From Variovorax sp. (GTDB lineage Bacteria; Pseudomonadota; Gammaproteobacteria; Burkholderiales; Burkholderiaceae_C), in assembly GCA_025352265.1 (NCBI GenBank), contig JANXTS010000008.1, positions 1-64,000 of the forward strand: a stretch of 64,000 nt of DNA, in the 5' to 3' direction. This document shows, in pieces, positions 39,501 through 46,612 of this stretch. Below the pieces are notes generated by a model. It had not been told where the DNA came from. It was given only the letters and a program-made list of their open reading frames with translations, and made no database searches. The translations under genes and the position numbers were made by a program. Positions within the stretch are counted from its first letter, which is position 1. Each line of letters starts with the position of its first letter.

Positions 39501-39860
39501 AAAGAAGTCCGCAACCTGACGCAGAACGGCGCCTTCGGGTTCGACAACCTGGCCAAGTCTGGCGAAACGATCGAGTACCGAATCACTTACACCAACAATG
39601 GCCCGTCGCCCATCACCGCGCTCGATGTCAACGACGTGACGCCCAGCTACACCACCTTCGTCGCGGCGACCGCAGGTACCACGCCGGCGGCATTGACCGC
39701 CTGCGCCAAACGCACGCCGGGCAATCCTGCGCCACAGCCGACCGTGCCCTGCGCCACCGTGCAGTCGCCTGGCGGTACCGGCGCCCTGCGCTGGAGCCTG
39801 ACCGGGCCGCTCGATCCGGGCGCCAGCGGTGTGGTGCTGTTTTCGGTCAAGCTCGACTGA
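33558..39860 (+). CDS. Very large glycine-rich, repeat-built surface protein (possible lipoprotein)
   Basis: 2100 aa. The GTG at 33558 has AGGA 7 bases upstream; ATG at 33612 is an alternative. The signal region VLAGLVVLASCGAQG contains a possible lipobox LASC (Cys35), so lipidation or ordinary cleavage after QGA are both possible. Residues about 75-345 are glycine-rich (WGAGGGGS, VVVGGGGS, SSYTGA, GLVVIQYN) and resemble the Gly-rich domain of ALK/LTK-type proteins. Then three DUF11-like modules (each with LSGxPTxVxG, LSGCP, FSIRxPINVA and GGGDxxCT) alternate with prealbumin-like modules ending VxCTFxN. Near 1711-1848 is an SdrD-B-like domain (VTGRVFTDDGAGAG), and the end is another DUF11 repeat. 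No sortase motif or autotransporter barrel. Function probably adhesion or matrix; not known. Confidence 0.85.
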   Translation: MFLLIGFARSFAKAAWHSMPWRGAVLAGLVVLASCGAQGAQTACTPQAGFTACTQFSYSGVDQTFTVPAGITTLNFKAWGAGGGGSVPNTYGNGSAGGGYATGNLVVAAGNSLTVVVGGGGSAAAASAVGGSSAYGGGGAGSSATGGTPLVGGGGGGRSAIQLSGTERLTAGAGGGAVVDQAYDTFPIAGAGGGATGLAGSNYAPAGCGAAGGSGGQGGTQGVGGAGGVSADSARNGSAGAARQGGAGGNGVPFASSAGNSGGGGGYYGGGGGNGDSNFNCGSQSAGGGGSSYTGAVTAASTTAGTGSTAGNMVDSVYVAGVGTGGAQGAAGGNGLVVIQYNLPPVVTSSMTASANPLLGGVSGQYYTLVVTVGTAPTTAPIAIADTLPTNIVLSGTPTIVAGTAVLSGCPSAGGATGGCTVSAGAAVGSFSIRFPINVATTATSGTNSANLSGGGDPNCTAVLPDACDATTPTTPIYNPPLMQLTAQTNNAAPISSTFGYSLTGLSISSDSIATVGVGQTASSQNAAGIYGTAGTTVTIVASGIPAGWPTNLDSVTCKDANAAADGNGSSSTNFAALVGNTVTLPGSAMRAGALFSCTLVNARPTVVLKKQIAGIAPDSALFNLTVGGANLLSAGNPVYDVGNYGTTAVVGVDVGSALTLVESAGTGTNLARYFSSIACANYAGATYTTGVGGSGGSFTVTAPPASANGAGLKGVSCTITNTPAPGVLVGAQSVGSTGTFNFTLSGASNTSDSVTTVNPSATIVSGVQHVGTAITVSQTAAPGYTTSASCADGNSSITGNTTPFVSSTNSITIPAANVKLSASYVCTFTNNKVPTVKITKVSNGGGSSGIGTFSFTGTNGVTGGSITTTSPNVAASGPDQTVSLANTLTTVKESSVPALWPSNPASVFCVDNNASVSGNVVGANYATLAANVASIAAPAMKSGAAFNCTFYNALYPPPNLSSTKTPSANPLIIGASGQSYTVNIFTNATTTAPILVNDNLPTGITLSGVPTLVPGSSTGVLSGCPTGGNTTTGCTIATGMAAGYLSIKIPINVAATATSGTNTANIAGGGDASCTTAADFCDSTTDNTPIAGLPTINLFTNTATASAGASTFGFTMTGLSASADSIVVTGNALVRSALTLTGTAGVAATINESSIPAGWRTSLDTVVCLDSNAPADGNLNSTSNLATLAGTTITLPAAVMRGNANITCTFNNLRPTIKVINQILGTPPDNGLFNLTVGGVALGVDGTANPLLAAGDGATISNIGVNAGSALTIGETVASGTVFANYLSTFACRDDHFSIYPSGGYGGNFTVTAPPASSSGGTEKLTCTITNTVLPTLTVATRSVGGIGTFGFTLSGVTNMTDSVTTTTSGTTVTSATVHRGSVSTSATVTQTAAAGYTTSVSCADTNAATTGNSTALTASSNTLTIPVTNMPAGARYVCTFTNNKVPTISATKTASTSPFLVGATGLYYSVNVTVGALTTTAAITAADTLPNGITLSGTPTLVAGTTTGILSGCPASGNNLTGCSVASGVAPGTFSIRIPINVAGTAVGAGGGTNSVNLSGGGDPSCTSAAGEACDAKTAAIPVVASNPTVQIVKTVASGSGSNLFGFALSGLSAATDSVTVVGVASGNGAVNLTGTSGVAATLRETSPVGWPVNPQSASCVDGNAGVSGNPATAIGTLAGAALTIPAANMVNGAAFTCTFVNAYAFSVTGRVFTDDGAGAGTANDGVLNGAEAGASGVTLKLLDCGSSSLIATAVTDGAGRYSLAVPFSTAVGSNLCVQETTPGTWVSTGASVDSVALPAGSLVTTGGTGYTYTRAVPLDVIAFAWNGSGHAGLNFGDVPPNTFATDEAKSGIAGNTVSYPHTFHARSGGSVGFAIASSVRVPALSGWNEKIIADPGCTGTLQAGAAMLYPPTVSMVVTAGQPVCILVQVFVPATAPAGYTDNAVVQASFSYTGAMSALTATYTLSDLTTVSGGALDLKKEVRNLTQNGAFGFDNLAKSGETIEYRITYTNNGPSPITALDVNDVTPSYTTFVAATAGTTPAALTACAKRTPGNPAPQPTVPCATVQSPGGTGALRWSLTGPLDPGASGVVLFSVKLD

Positions 39861-39901
39861 CCTTCCGCGCGATCCGCCGCTTGACCGCCGCGTCGATGCG
39901 C

Positions 39902-39917
39902 TGGCACGTCATTTGCA
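39902..39917 (+). promoter_or_regulatory. Sigma-54 (RpoN) promoter of atzF
   Basis: TGGCACGTCATTTGCA matches the -24/-12 consensus TGGCACG-N4-TTGCW at all 12 defined bases. GG (39903-39904) and GC (39915-39916) have the required spacing. Predicted +1 is near 39928, about 23 bases before the atzF ATG. An NtrC-type activator site could not be recognised upstream, where the 3' end of the surface protein gene lies. Confidence 0.82.
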
Positions 39918-39922
39918 AGCCA

Positions 39923-39936
39923 TCTTGTACACAAGA
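39923..39936 (+). promoter_or_regulatory. Palindromic operator over the atzF transcription start
   Basis: TCTTGT-AC-ACAAGA, perfect 6-bp arms. It covers the predicted sigma-54 +1 and begins 7 bases after the -12 C. A nearly identical 14-mer sits at the same offset at 46537. The shape fits FadR/FCD-subfamily GntR operators, and a GntR gene is at 53919. Confidence 0.65.
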
Positions 39937-39950
39937 CAGGATGCTCGACG

Positions 39951-41690
39951 ATGGTGCATACGAAGAGCGACGCGGCCGAGGCTGCCTGGATCTCACGGTT
40001 CGATGCGGCGGCTGCGAGCGCCAGCGCTGTTTCGACTGCGACGGGCGCGCTGGCAGGGCTGAGCTTTGCCGTAAAAGACAACATCGACGTGGCTGGCCTG
40101 CCCAGCACCGCGGCCTGCGCCGCGTTCGCGGAGTTTCGTGCTGCGCCCACTGCCCATGCGCATGTGGTGCGACGTCTGCTCGATGCCGGTGCCAGCTGCG
40201 TGGGCAAAACCAATCTCGACCAGTTCGCCTGTGGGCTCAACGGCACGCGCTCGCCCTACGGCGCCGTCCCCAACAGCTTCGATCCGCGCTACGTTTCGGG
40301 CGGCTCAAGCTCGGGCTCCGCCTATGTCGTGGCAACGGGCCAAGTTGATTTCTCCCTGGGCACCGACACCGCCGGCTCCGGCCGTGTTCCCGCCGGGCTC
40401 AACAACATCGTCGGCATCAAGCCGTCGCGCGGGCTGATCAGCGCACGCGGCGTGGTGCCGGCGGCGCAGAGCGTCGATTGCGTTTCGATCTTCGCGCGCA
40501 CCGTGGGCATGGCGCTCCAGGTGCTGCACGCGGCAAAGGGCTTCGATACAGCGGACCCGTACTCGCGACGACTCGACCTGACGAACACGCCATACCCGAA
40601 GCTCTTTCTATTCGGCGTCCCGTCAACGCTGGCCTTCTTCGGCGACGACGCATCGGAAGCTGCATTCGCAGAGGCGATCGCGCGGCTTGAAGCAATGGGC
40701 GGCGTGCAGGTCGCTATCGACTACGAGCCACTCGCCGAGATCGCCGCACTCCTCTACGACAGCGCACTGGTCGCCGAGCGTTATGCCGCGGTGCGCGAGT
40801 TCTTCGACGCGCACGAAGCCGACGTCATCGAGCCGGTGCGCAGCATCCTCGCGGCCGGTCGTGGCTACAGCGCGGCCGACCTTGTCGATGCGCAAATCAA
40901 GCTGCGCACCCTGGCCCAGCAAGTCGCCCCGATGTGGAACGACATCGACCTGCTGCTGGTGCCGACCTCGCCGACCCACTACACGATCGAAGCAATGCAG
41001 GCCGACCCGGTCGTGCTCAATCGCAACCTCGGCACGTACACCAACTTCGTCAACTTGCTCGACTACGCCGCGATCTCGGTGCCGAGCAGCCTGCGGCCGG
41101 ACGGCATGCCGTTCGGCATCACACTGATCGGCCTCTGCGGCAGCGACCTGCGACTGGCGGAGCTGGGGCAGCGCTACCACCATGCAAGCGGACTCACGCA
41201 GGGCGCCACCGGCAAGCCGTTGCCCGCGCCGGTCGACGTCTTCGCGCATGCGTCGGCTGCATCGACGACCCCGGCACCACCAGCTCCACCAGCAGCAACG
41301 ATGGCACGCGTCGCCGTCGTCGGCGCGCACCTGTCGGGCATGCCGCTGAACGCACAGCTCACCGACCGCGGCGCCACGCTGGTAGCCAAGACCCAAAGTG
41401 CACCGAGCTATCGCCTCTATGCCTTGCCCGGCACCGTGCCGCCCAAGCCCGGCATGGTGCGCGTCGCGCCCGCAGAAGGCGTCGCGCTCGAACTCGAAAT
41501 CTGGGAGATGCCGATGATGCAGTACGGCAGTTTCGTCGCGCTCATTCCTGCGCCGCTCGGCATCGGCACGCTGACGCTGGCCGACGGCAGCAGCGTGCAG
41601 GGCTTCGTCTGCGAACCGCTGGCGCTCGACGGTGCTGAAGACATTTCGCATCACGGCGGCTGGCGCCGGTACATCGCATCGCGCGTCTGA
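39951..41690 (+). CDS. atzF: Allophanate hydrolase
   Basis: Hydrolyses allophanate to two ammonia and CO2, the last step of biuret and cyanuric acid breakdown. 579 aa, close to AtzF/TrzF. The amidase-signature triad is visible: Lys42 (FAVKDNID), cis-Ser119 (GGSSSGSA) and nucleophile Ser143 (GTDTAGSGRVPA). A Pro/Ala linker (TTPAPPAPPAAT) leads to the C-terminal cyclotransferase-like domain typical of this enzyme (about residues 440-579: VVGAHLSGMPLN, YRLYALPGTVPPKPGM). No urea carboxylase gene is adjacent, so the allophanate should come from biuret/cyanurate rather than urea. ATG has AGGA 9 bases upstream; first gene after the sigma-54 promoter. Confidence 0.9.
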   Translation: MVHTKSDAAEAAWISRFDAAAASASAVSTATGALAGLSFAVKDNIDVAGLPSTAACAAFAEFRAAPTAHAHVVRRLLDAGASCVGKTNLDQFACGLNGTRSPYGAVPNSFDPRYVSGGSSSGSAYVVATGQVDFSLGTDTAGSGRVPAGLNNIVGIKPSRGLISARGVVPAAQSVDCVSIFARTVGMALQVLHAAKGFDTADPYSRRLDLTNTPYPKLFLFGVPSTLAFFGDDASEAAFAEAIARLEAMGGVQVAIDYEPLAEIAALLYDSALVAERYAAVREFFDAHEADVIEPVRSILAAGRGYSAADLVDAQIKLRTLAQQVAPMWNDIDLLLVPTSPTHYTIEAMQADPVVLNRNLGTYTNFVNLLDYAAISVPSSLRPDGMPFGITLIGLCGSDLRLAELGQRYHHASGLTQGATGKPLPAPVDVFAHASAASTTPAPPAPPAATMARVAVVGAHLSGMPLNAQLTDRGATLVAKTQSAPSYRLYALPGTVPPKPGMVRVAPAEGVALELEIWEMPMMQYGSFVALIPAPLGIGTLTLADGSSVQGFVCEPLALDGAEDISHHGGWRRYIASRV

Positions 41691-41752
41691 CGCGCAACTT
41701 TCCGGTCTGCCCTTTTTCTACTTTCCTTCCATTCAACGAGGAGCCCTAGTCC

Positions 41753-42754
41753 ATGAGCAACCCCGAACAGTTCCCTCGCGCATCGCGCCGGCAAGTCTTG
41801 CAGGCGGGCGCCGCGGGGCTCGCCGTGCTGGCGGCGCCGGCCATCGTGCGCGCCCAGAGTGGCCCCAAAATCCGCTTGGGGTTCTGGCCCGTCGCGGCCG
41901 GCCTGCCGTTCTTCGCAGCCATCGAAAAAGGCTATTTCAAAGAAGCCGGACTCGACGTCGAGCCGCTCAAGTTCGCGGGCGCACAGCAGGTGATGGAAGC
42001 CATGCTCTCGGGCCGCGGCGATGGCAGCGCCAACGGCACCGGTACGGCCAACCTCGCCATCGGCGAGATCGCACAGCCCGGACTCTTCAAGATCTTCTGC
42101 ACCAACCCGAGCAACGTGAAGTACGTGCTCGACGAGTTCATCACCGGCAAGGACAGCGCCATCAAGACGATGGCCGACCTGAAGGGCAAGAGAGTCGCTT
42201 CAGGTCCCGGCATCCAGAACACGACGCTGTGCAAGACGATGCTCGAGCGCGCCGGCGCAACCGGCGCCACGGTGATGGAGCTGCCCATCGGCCAGCACGT
42301 CGCCTCGTTGGTCGCCGGCCAGGTCGATGCCTGCTACACGCTGGAGCCAACCGGCACCATCGGCCGCATGAACGGCACCACCCGCGTCATCGAAGCGGGC
42401 GTCGTTGCCAAGTACATCCTGGGTGACCCGATGGCACCGTGGCATGGCGGCGCGGCCAGCCTGACGACCGAGTTCATCAAGAAGAACCCCGAAGTGTCCA
42501 AGAAGTTCATCGCGGCCTATGCGCGCGGCGTCGAGCTCGTGCGTACCAAGCCCGACGAAGCGCGCCAGTTCATGAAGGGCTACACCGCCATCGAAGGGCC
42601 GCTCACCAGTGAGGTGCCGCTGGCTTCGTACATGCTCCACAACGAGTTCAAGTCGAGCGACATCGCGTACTTTCAAAAGTTCTACGACCTCTTCAGCGAC
42701 AAAGGCATCTTCGAAAAGAAGGTGCTGGTCGAGCCGCTGATCTACAAGGCATGA
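41753..42754 (+). CDS. NitT/TauT-type ABC transporter substrate-binding protein
   Basis: Periplasmic solute receptor, 333 aa, of the SsuA/TauA/NrtA-like family. A twin-arginine-type signal (SRRQVLQAGAAGLAVLAAPA) precedes the mature protein at about residue 33. Typical family segments are IRLGFWPVAAGLPFFAAIEKGYFKEAGLDVE (read in two parts) and MADLKGKRVASGPG, and GQVDACYTLEP. Lies 62 bases after atzF and overlaps the permease gene by 4 bases (ATGA). Ligand probably a small N-rich or anionic compound of this pathway, such as cyanurate, but the sequence alone does not say. Confidence 0.88.
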   Translation: MSNPEQFPRASRRQVLQAGAAGLAVLAAPAIVRAQSGPKIRLGFWPVAAGLPFFAAIEKGYFKEAGLDVEPLKFAGAQQVMEAMLSGRGDGSANGTGTANLAIGEIAQPGLFKIFCTNPSNVKYVLDEFITGKDSAIKTMADLKGKRVASGPGIQNTTLCKTMLERAGATGATVMELPIGQHVASLVAGQVDACYTLEPTGTIGRMNGTTRVIEAGVVAKYILGDPMAPWHGGAASLTTEFIKKNPEVSKKFIAAYARGVELVRTKPDEARQFMKGYTAIEGPLTSEVPLASYMLHNEFKSSDIAYFQKFYDLFSDKGIFEKKVLVEPLIYKA

Positions 42755-43590
42755 CCATGGCAGACGCCGCCACCACGACCAAGGCGATGTCGTGGACGCC
42801 GCCGGCCGGCAGCGCCGCGGCATCGCTTCGCGGAGCGTCGTCATGGGACCGCTTCCTGCCCTTCATCGGGCCCGTCGTGCTGTTCATCTTGTGGGACCTG
42901 GTGGTGCGCTTCGGCTTCATCAAGCAGATCTTGCTGCCCACGCCCATCGACACGCTGCATGCGCTGGCCACCGGGTTGGCGGGAGGGCCGCTGCTGCTCG
43001 ATTTCGCGGTTACGGTGTGGCGCACGGTGCAGGCATTCCTGATCGCTGCGGTAGTCGGAATGCCGCTCGGCGTGCTGTTGGGAAGCAACGAGAAAGCGTA
43101 CAGAAGCGTCGAATTCCTGATCGACTTCTTTCGCTCGACGCCATCGTCCGCGCTCATCCCGCTGTTCCTGTTGATCTTCGGCGTGTCGGACATCAACAAG
43201 ATCGCGATCGCGGCATTCGGCGCCTTTCTGATCGTGATCTTCAACAGCGCTTGCGGCGTTATGAATGCGCGCAAGCAACGCGTGATGGCGGCCCAGGTCA
43301 TGGGTGCTTCGCGCTGGCGTATTTTCAAGGACGTGCTGATTTGGGAGAGCCTGCAACCGTCGTTCGTCGGCCTGCGTTCCGCAGTGTCGATGGCCCTGGT
43401 GATCGTGATCGTGGCGGAGATGTTCATCGGCTCTGAAAACGGTCTTGGCCACCGCATCATCGATGCGCAGCAGGTGCTCAACGTCAAGAGCATGTACGCG
43501 GCCATCCTGGCGGCCGGCGCGTTGGGTTATGCGCTCAACATCCTCTTCCTCGTGGCCGAGCGCCGCATCGTCCATTGGTCGGGGAGGTGA
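42751..43590 (+). CDS. ABC transporter permease (NitT/TauT type)
   Basis: 279 aa inner-membrane subunit with about six helices. The coupling loop EAA-type motif is AQVMGASRWRIFKDVLIWES, contacting the ATPase. The ATG at 42751 overlaps the previous stop; an ATG two codons later is possible. Works with the flanking receptor and ATPase genes. Confidence 0.9.
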   Translation: MTMADAATTTKAMSWTPPAGSAAASLRGASSWDRFLPFIGPVVLFILWDLVVRFGFIKQILLPTPIDTLHALATGLAGGPLLLDFAVTVWRTVQAFLIAAVVGMPLGVLLGSNEKAYRSVEFLIDFFRSTPSSALIPLFLLIFGVSDINKIAIAAFGAFLIVIFNSACGVMNARKQRVMAAQVMGASRWRIFKDVLIWESLQPSFVGLRSAVSMALVIVIVAEMFIGSENGLGHRIIDAQQVLNVKSMYAAILAAGALGYALNILFLVAERRIVHWSGR

Positions 43591-43595
43591 GCACC

Positions 43596-44432
43596 ATGCG
43601 CGCAATCCTGAATGGCCCGGTTCTGAATGGCCCGGTGTTCGCCGATGTGCCCGTGCCCGCCTTCGTGCCCGGGCCGGCCGGCACCCACATCACCATCCGC
43701 GGCCTGACCAAATACTTCGCCGGCTGGCCGCTTTACGAGAACTTCGACCTCGACATTCCCAAGCACGCGATCGTCTCGGTGTTCGGCCCCAACGGCTGCG
43801 GCAAATCGACGCTCATCAACATGATCGCGGGGCTGGTCCCGATCGATGCGGGCGAGATCCTGTTCGACGGCAAGCAGCGCAAGGACACCAAGATCGGCTA
43901 CGTGTTCCAGAACTATCGCGAGGCGATGTTCCCGTGGATGCGCGCCATCGACAACATCGCCTATCCGCTCAAGCTGGAAGGCAAGAGCAAGGCGGAAGTC
44001 GACCGCCGCATGGCCGAGCTGGTGGCGTCGTTCGACGTCAAGTTCGACCTGAAGCGCTACCCGTACGAGCTGTCCGGCGGGCAGCAGCAAACCGCGTCGA
44101 TCATGCGGGCGCTGGCGCCCAACCCGGAGGTGCTGTTTCTCGACGAGCCGTTCTCCGCGCTCGATTTCGAGATGACCCTTTTCATTCGCGAGAAGCTGCA
44201 AGAGGTCTTCATGAAGACCGGCACCACCATGCTGCTGGTCTCGCACGACCTCGAAGAAGCCGTCTACCTGGCCGACCAGGTGCTGCTGCTCACCAAGCGC
44301 CCGACCCGGGTGGCCGAAATCTTGCGTTATGGCGATGCACGGCCCCGCACCATCGAGACGCTGAGCGAGCCGAGCTTCGTGGCCATGAAAAAGCACAGCC
44401 TCGAAATCTTCCAGCGTGAAGTCAGACGATGA
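43596..44432 (+). CDS. ABC transporter ATP-binding protein (NitT/TauT type)
   Basis: 278 aa. Walker A GPNGCGKST, Q-loop GYVFQNYREAMFPW, signature LSGGQQQTASIMRAL, Walker B VLFLDEPFSALD and the switch histidine in LLVSHDLEEAVYLAD. The ATG at 43596 is preceded by GGGGAGG; the in-frame GTG at 43575 lies before this site and is less likely. The N-terminus carries a short tandem LNGPV-LNGPV repeat ahead of the nucleotide-binding domain. Last gene of the importer; atzG follows 7 bases later. Confidence 0.92.
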   Translation: MRAILNGPVLNGPVFADVPVPAFVPGPAGTHITIRGLTKYFAGWPLYENFDLDIPKHAIVSVFGPNGCGKSTLINMIAGLVPIDAGEILFDGKQRKDTKIGYVFQNYREAMFPWMRAIDNIAYPLKLEGKSKAEVDRRMAELVASFDVKFDLKRYPYELSGGQQQTASIMRALAPNPEVLFLDEPFSALDFEMTLFIREKLQEVFMKTGTTMLLVSHDLEEAVYLADQVLLLTKRPTRVAEILRYGDARPRTIETLSEPSFVAMKKHSLEIFQREVRR

Positions 44433-44439
44433 GGTTGCC

Positions 44440-44646
44440 ATGACCCCTGTGCAGATCGAAACCTATGTGGATGCAGCGGCTGCCGCGCTTGGGCTTCGGC
44501 TCTGGCCGGAGCACCGGGCAGGCGTCTTGAGCTACTTCACGCTGGCGGCTGGGTTCGCTGACCTCATCGAGGCGGTGCCGCTGGCGCCTTCGCACGACCC
44601 TGCAGTCACGTTCGTGCCCGTGAGCCCGACGGAGCGAGAGCAATGA
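44440..44646 (+). CDS. atzG: AtzG-like small subunit of the AtzEG amidase (DUF4089)
   Basis: 68 aa, the size of AtzG from Pseudomonas sp. ADP. AtzG is a GatC-like helical chaperone/subunit without which AtzE is insoluble or inactive. The sequence MTPVQIETYVDAAAAALGL, then YFTLAAGFADLIEAVPL, predicts two amphipathic helices followed by an extended tail (VTFVPVSPTE) that would wrap around the amidase. ATG at 44440 has GAGG 5 bases upstream; its stop overlaps the atzE start (ATGA). The same family is HpxX in the oxalurate pathway of Klebsiella, an alternative reading. Confidence 0.85.
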   Translation: MTPVQIETYVDAAAAALGLRLWPEHRAGVLSYFTLAAGFADLIEAVPLAPSHDPAVTFVPVSPTEREQ

Positions 44647-46070
44647 ACCCCGCGGCGTTCCTGGCCAGCGATGCATCGTCGATGGCCGACGCGGTGCGCG
44701 CCAACGAGGTCAGCGCGGTCGCGCTGGTGCAGGCCAGCCTGGAGCGCATCGCGGCCACCGACAGCCGCATCAACGCGTTCACCGAAGTGCTGCAGGCGAG
44801 GGCGGCGCGACGTGCGTCGCAGGTCGATGCCTCGCTGGCTTCGGCCAATGGCGATCGCACGCGCGAGCTGCCGTTGCTGGGCGTGCCGTTCGCCGTCAAG
44901 AACCTGTTCGACATCGCCGGCATCGCCACGTTGGCCGGCTCCAAGATCGAGCGCGAGAGCGCGCCGGCTCGCAGCGATGCGGCGCTGGTGCGACGCCTGG
45001 AGGGCGCGGGCGCGGTGCTTGTCGGCGCGCTCAACATGGACGAGTACGCCTACGGCTTCACGACCGAGAACAGCCACGTCGGACCGGTGCACAACCCGCA
45101 CGATCGCACCCGAATCGCAGGGGGTTCGTCAGGCGGCTCGGCTGCCGCGGTTGCGGCCGGCCAAGTGCCGCTGACGCTCGGTTCCGACACCAACGGATCG
45201 ATCCGCGTGCCGGCATCTTTGTGCGGCGTGTTCGGCCTCAAGCCGACCTTCGGCCGTCTGCCGTGCACCGGCAGCTATCCCTTCATTTCCAGCCTGGACC
45301 ACCTCGGGCCGTTCGCGCGATCGACGCGCGATCTTGCGCTGGCTTACGACGCCATGCAGGGGCCGGAAAGCTTCGGCCACCGCGATCCAGGCTGCGCGCA
45401 GCGTGACGTCGAGGCCGTCGTTAGAGATCTCGGCCTCGGTACGCAGGGCCTGCGCATCGGCGTGCTCGGTGGCTACTTTCGGGAGAACGCGCAACCGGAA
45501 GCGCTGACGGCCGTCGACCGCGTGGCCGATGCATTGGGTGCGCTCAACACCGTCATGTTGCCGATGGTCGATGCGGGCCGCGCGGCTGCGTTTCTCATTA
45601 CCAATTCCGAAGGCGCAGCGCTGCACCTGAGCGACTTGCGCAGGCGCCCGCACGACTTCGAACCACTGTCGCGAGACCGCCTTTTAGCCGGTGCGTTGCT
45701 GCCCGCCGCGTGGGTTGCGCGCGCCCAGCGCGTGCGCCGCGCCTATGCAGAAGCGGTTGCGCGTGTGTTCGAGCGCTACGACATCCTGCTGGCGGCGGCG
45801 ACACCTTCGGCCGCCACGCCCATCGGCGCGGAGTGGTTCGAGGTCAACGGCCAGCGGCTGCCGGTGCGGCCCAACATGGGGCTGCTCACGCAGCCGATCT
45901 CATGCGTCGGTCTGCCGGTGTGCTCCGTGCCGGTGTGGGGCGCCCACTCGACCCTGCCGATCGGCGTGCAGGTGATTGGGGCGGCATGGCGCGAAGACCT
46001 GGTGCTGCGCGTGGCCGCCGCACTCGAAGCCGCCGGCGTGGTGCATGCGCCCGTGGCTGCGCTCAACTGA
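44643..46070 (+). CDS. atzE: 1-carboxybiuret amidohydrolase AtzE
   Basis: Amidase-signature enzyme, 475 aa, that with AtzG deaminates 1-carboxybiuret (the immediate product of cyanuric acid ring opening) to 1,3-dicarboxyurea. The triad is Lys86 ([12 protein letters not shown]), cis-Ser162 ([10 protein letters not shown]) and nucleophile Ser186 ([12 protein letters not shown]), with Lys-Ser-Ser spacing as in GatA-like enzymes. ATGA overlap with atzG implies coupled 1:1 synthesis. Followed 31 bases later by atzH. Orthologous gene sets exist as hpxXYZ in oxalurate use, so the substrate is inferred from neighbouring atzF, biuH and atzD-like genes. Confidence 0.87.
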   Translation: MNPAAFLASDASSMADAVRANEVSAVALVQASLERIAATDSRINAFTEVLQARAARRASQVDASLASANGDRTRELPLLGVPFAVKNLFDIAGIATLAGSKIERESAPARSDAALVRRLEGAGAVLVGALNMDEYAYGFTTENSHVGPVHNPHDRTRIAGGSSGGSAAAVAAGQVPLTLGSDTNGSIRVPASLCGVFGLKPTFGRLPCTGSYPFISSLDHLGPFARSTRDLALAYDAMQGPESFGHRDPGCAQRDVEAVVRDLGLGTQGLRIGVLGGYFRENAQPEALTAVDRVADALGALNTVMLPMVDAGRAAAFLITNSEGAALHLSDLRRRPHDFEPLSRDRLLAGALLPAAWVARAQRVRRAYAEAVARVFERYDILLAAATPSAATPIGAEWFEVNGQRLPVRPNMGLLTQPISCVGLPVCSVPVWGAHSTLPIGVQVIGAAWREDLVLRVAAALEAAGVVHAPVAALN

Positions 46071-46101
46071 ATCACTTCAAGACCACTACCTCAAGACGAT
46101 C

Positions 46102-46485
46102 ATGTTTGCGCAACCAACCATCAATCTGCCCGACGTCGTCGCCGAAGTCACCGCCGCATTCGGGCGCTACGAAGATGCACTCGTCACCAACAAGGTCGAG
46201 GTGCTCGACGAACTGTTCTGGGCCAGCCCGCTCACGTTGCGCTACGGCGCGACCGAAAACCTCTACGGCCATACCGAGATCCAGGCCTTCCGGGCCGGAC
46301 GCCCCGCCGTGGGGCTTCAGCGCGAATTGCTGCGCACCGTGATCACCACTTATGGGCACGACTTCGCGACCGCTAATTGCGAATTCCGCCGCGCCGGCAG
46401 CGAGCGTACGGGTCGCCAGAGCCAGACGTGGATGCGCACGCCAGAGGGATGGCGCGTGGTCTCGGCGCACGTGAGCCTGCTGTAG
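46102..46485 (+). CDS. atzH: 1,3-dicarboxyurea decarboxylating hydrolase AtzH (DUF3225)
   Basis: 127 aa NTF2/SnoaL-like protein of the AtzH/HpxZ family. In strain ADP, AtzH converts 1,3-dicarboxyurea to allophanate, closing the gap between AtzE and AtzF. Family features: [20 protein letters not shown], then [20 protein letters not shown], and the end [11 protein letters not shown]. The ATG at 46102 is chosen because it gives the normal N-terminus ([13 protein letters not shown]). Last gene of the first transcription unit; 127 bases, with a second sigma-54 element and operator, separate it from the next gene. Confidence 0.86.
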   Translation: MFAQPTINLPDVVAEVTAAFGRYEDALVTNKVEVLDELFWASPLTLRYGATENLYGHTEIQAFRAGRPAVGLQRELLRTVITTYGHDFATANCEFRRAGSERTGRQSQTWMRTPEGWRVVSAHVSLL

Positions 46486-46515
46486 ACGCGGCGCCGATTT
46501 CGGTGCGCATCGGCT

Positions 46516-46531
46516 CGGCACACTTTGTGCA
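46516..46531 (+). promoter_or_regulatory. Sigma-54-like promoter of the BMP importer unit
   Basis: CGGCACACTTTGTGCA keeps the invariant GG and GC at correct spacing and matches 9 of 12 consensus bases. Predicted +1 is near 46542, about 70 bases before the ATG. Its relation to the following palindrome is identical to that at 39902-39936, which raises confidence above the match alone. Confidence 0.6.
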
Positions 46532-46536
46532 TACCT

Positions 46537-46550
46537 TCTTGTATCCAAGA
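46537..46550 (+). promoter_or_regulatory. Second copy of the palindromic operator
   Basis: TCTTGT-AT-CCAAGA, 12 of 14 bases identical to 39923-39936; one arm mismatch. It starts 7 bases after the -12 C, exactly as in the first copy, and covers the predicted +1. Confidence 0.62.
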
Positions 46551-46612
46551 TGGGTCCGTCCAGCGGTTCATCTCAGGATCAACCCGCAAGTTGCTTCAAA
46601 CCGGAGAGAGCC

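Noticed and set aside
39780..39900. NtrC-type activator sites upstream of the atzF sigma-54 promoter.
   Set aside because: No pair resembling the GCAC/GTGC-type NtrC consensus could be made out by eye; a matrix scan would be needed.
41690..41752. A separate promoter for the NitT/TauT importer genes.
   Set aside because: Neither sigma-70 nor sigma-54 elements with correct spacing were seen; read-through from atzF is the simpler view.
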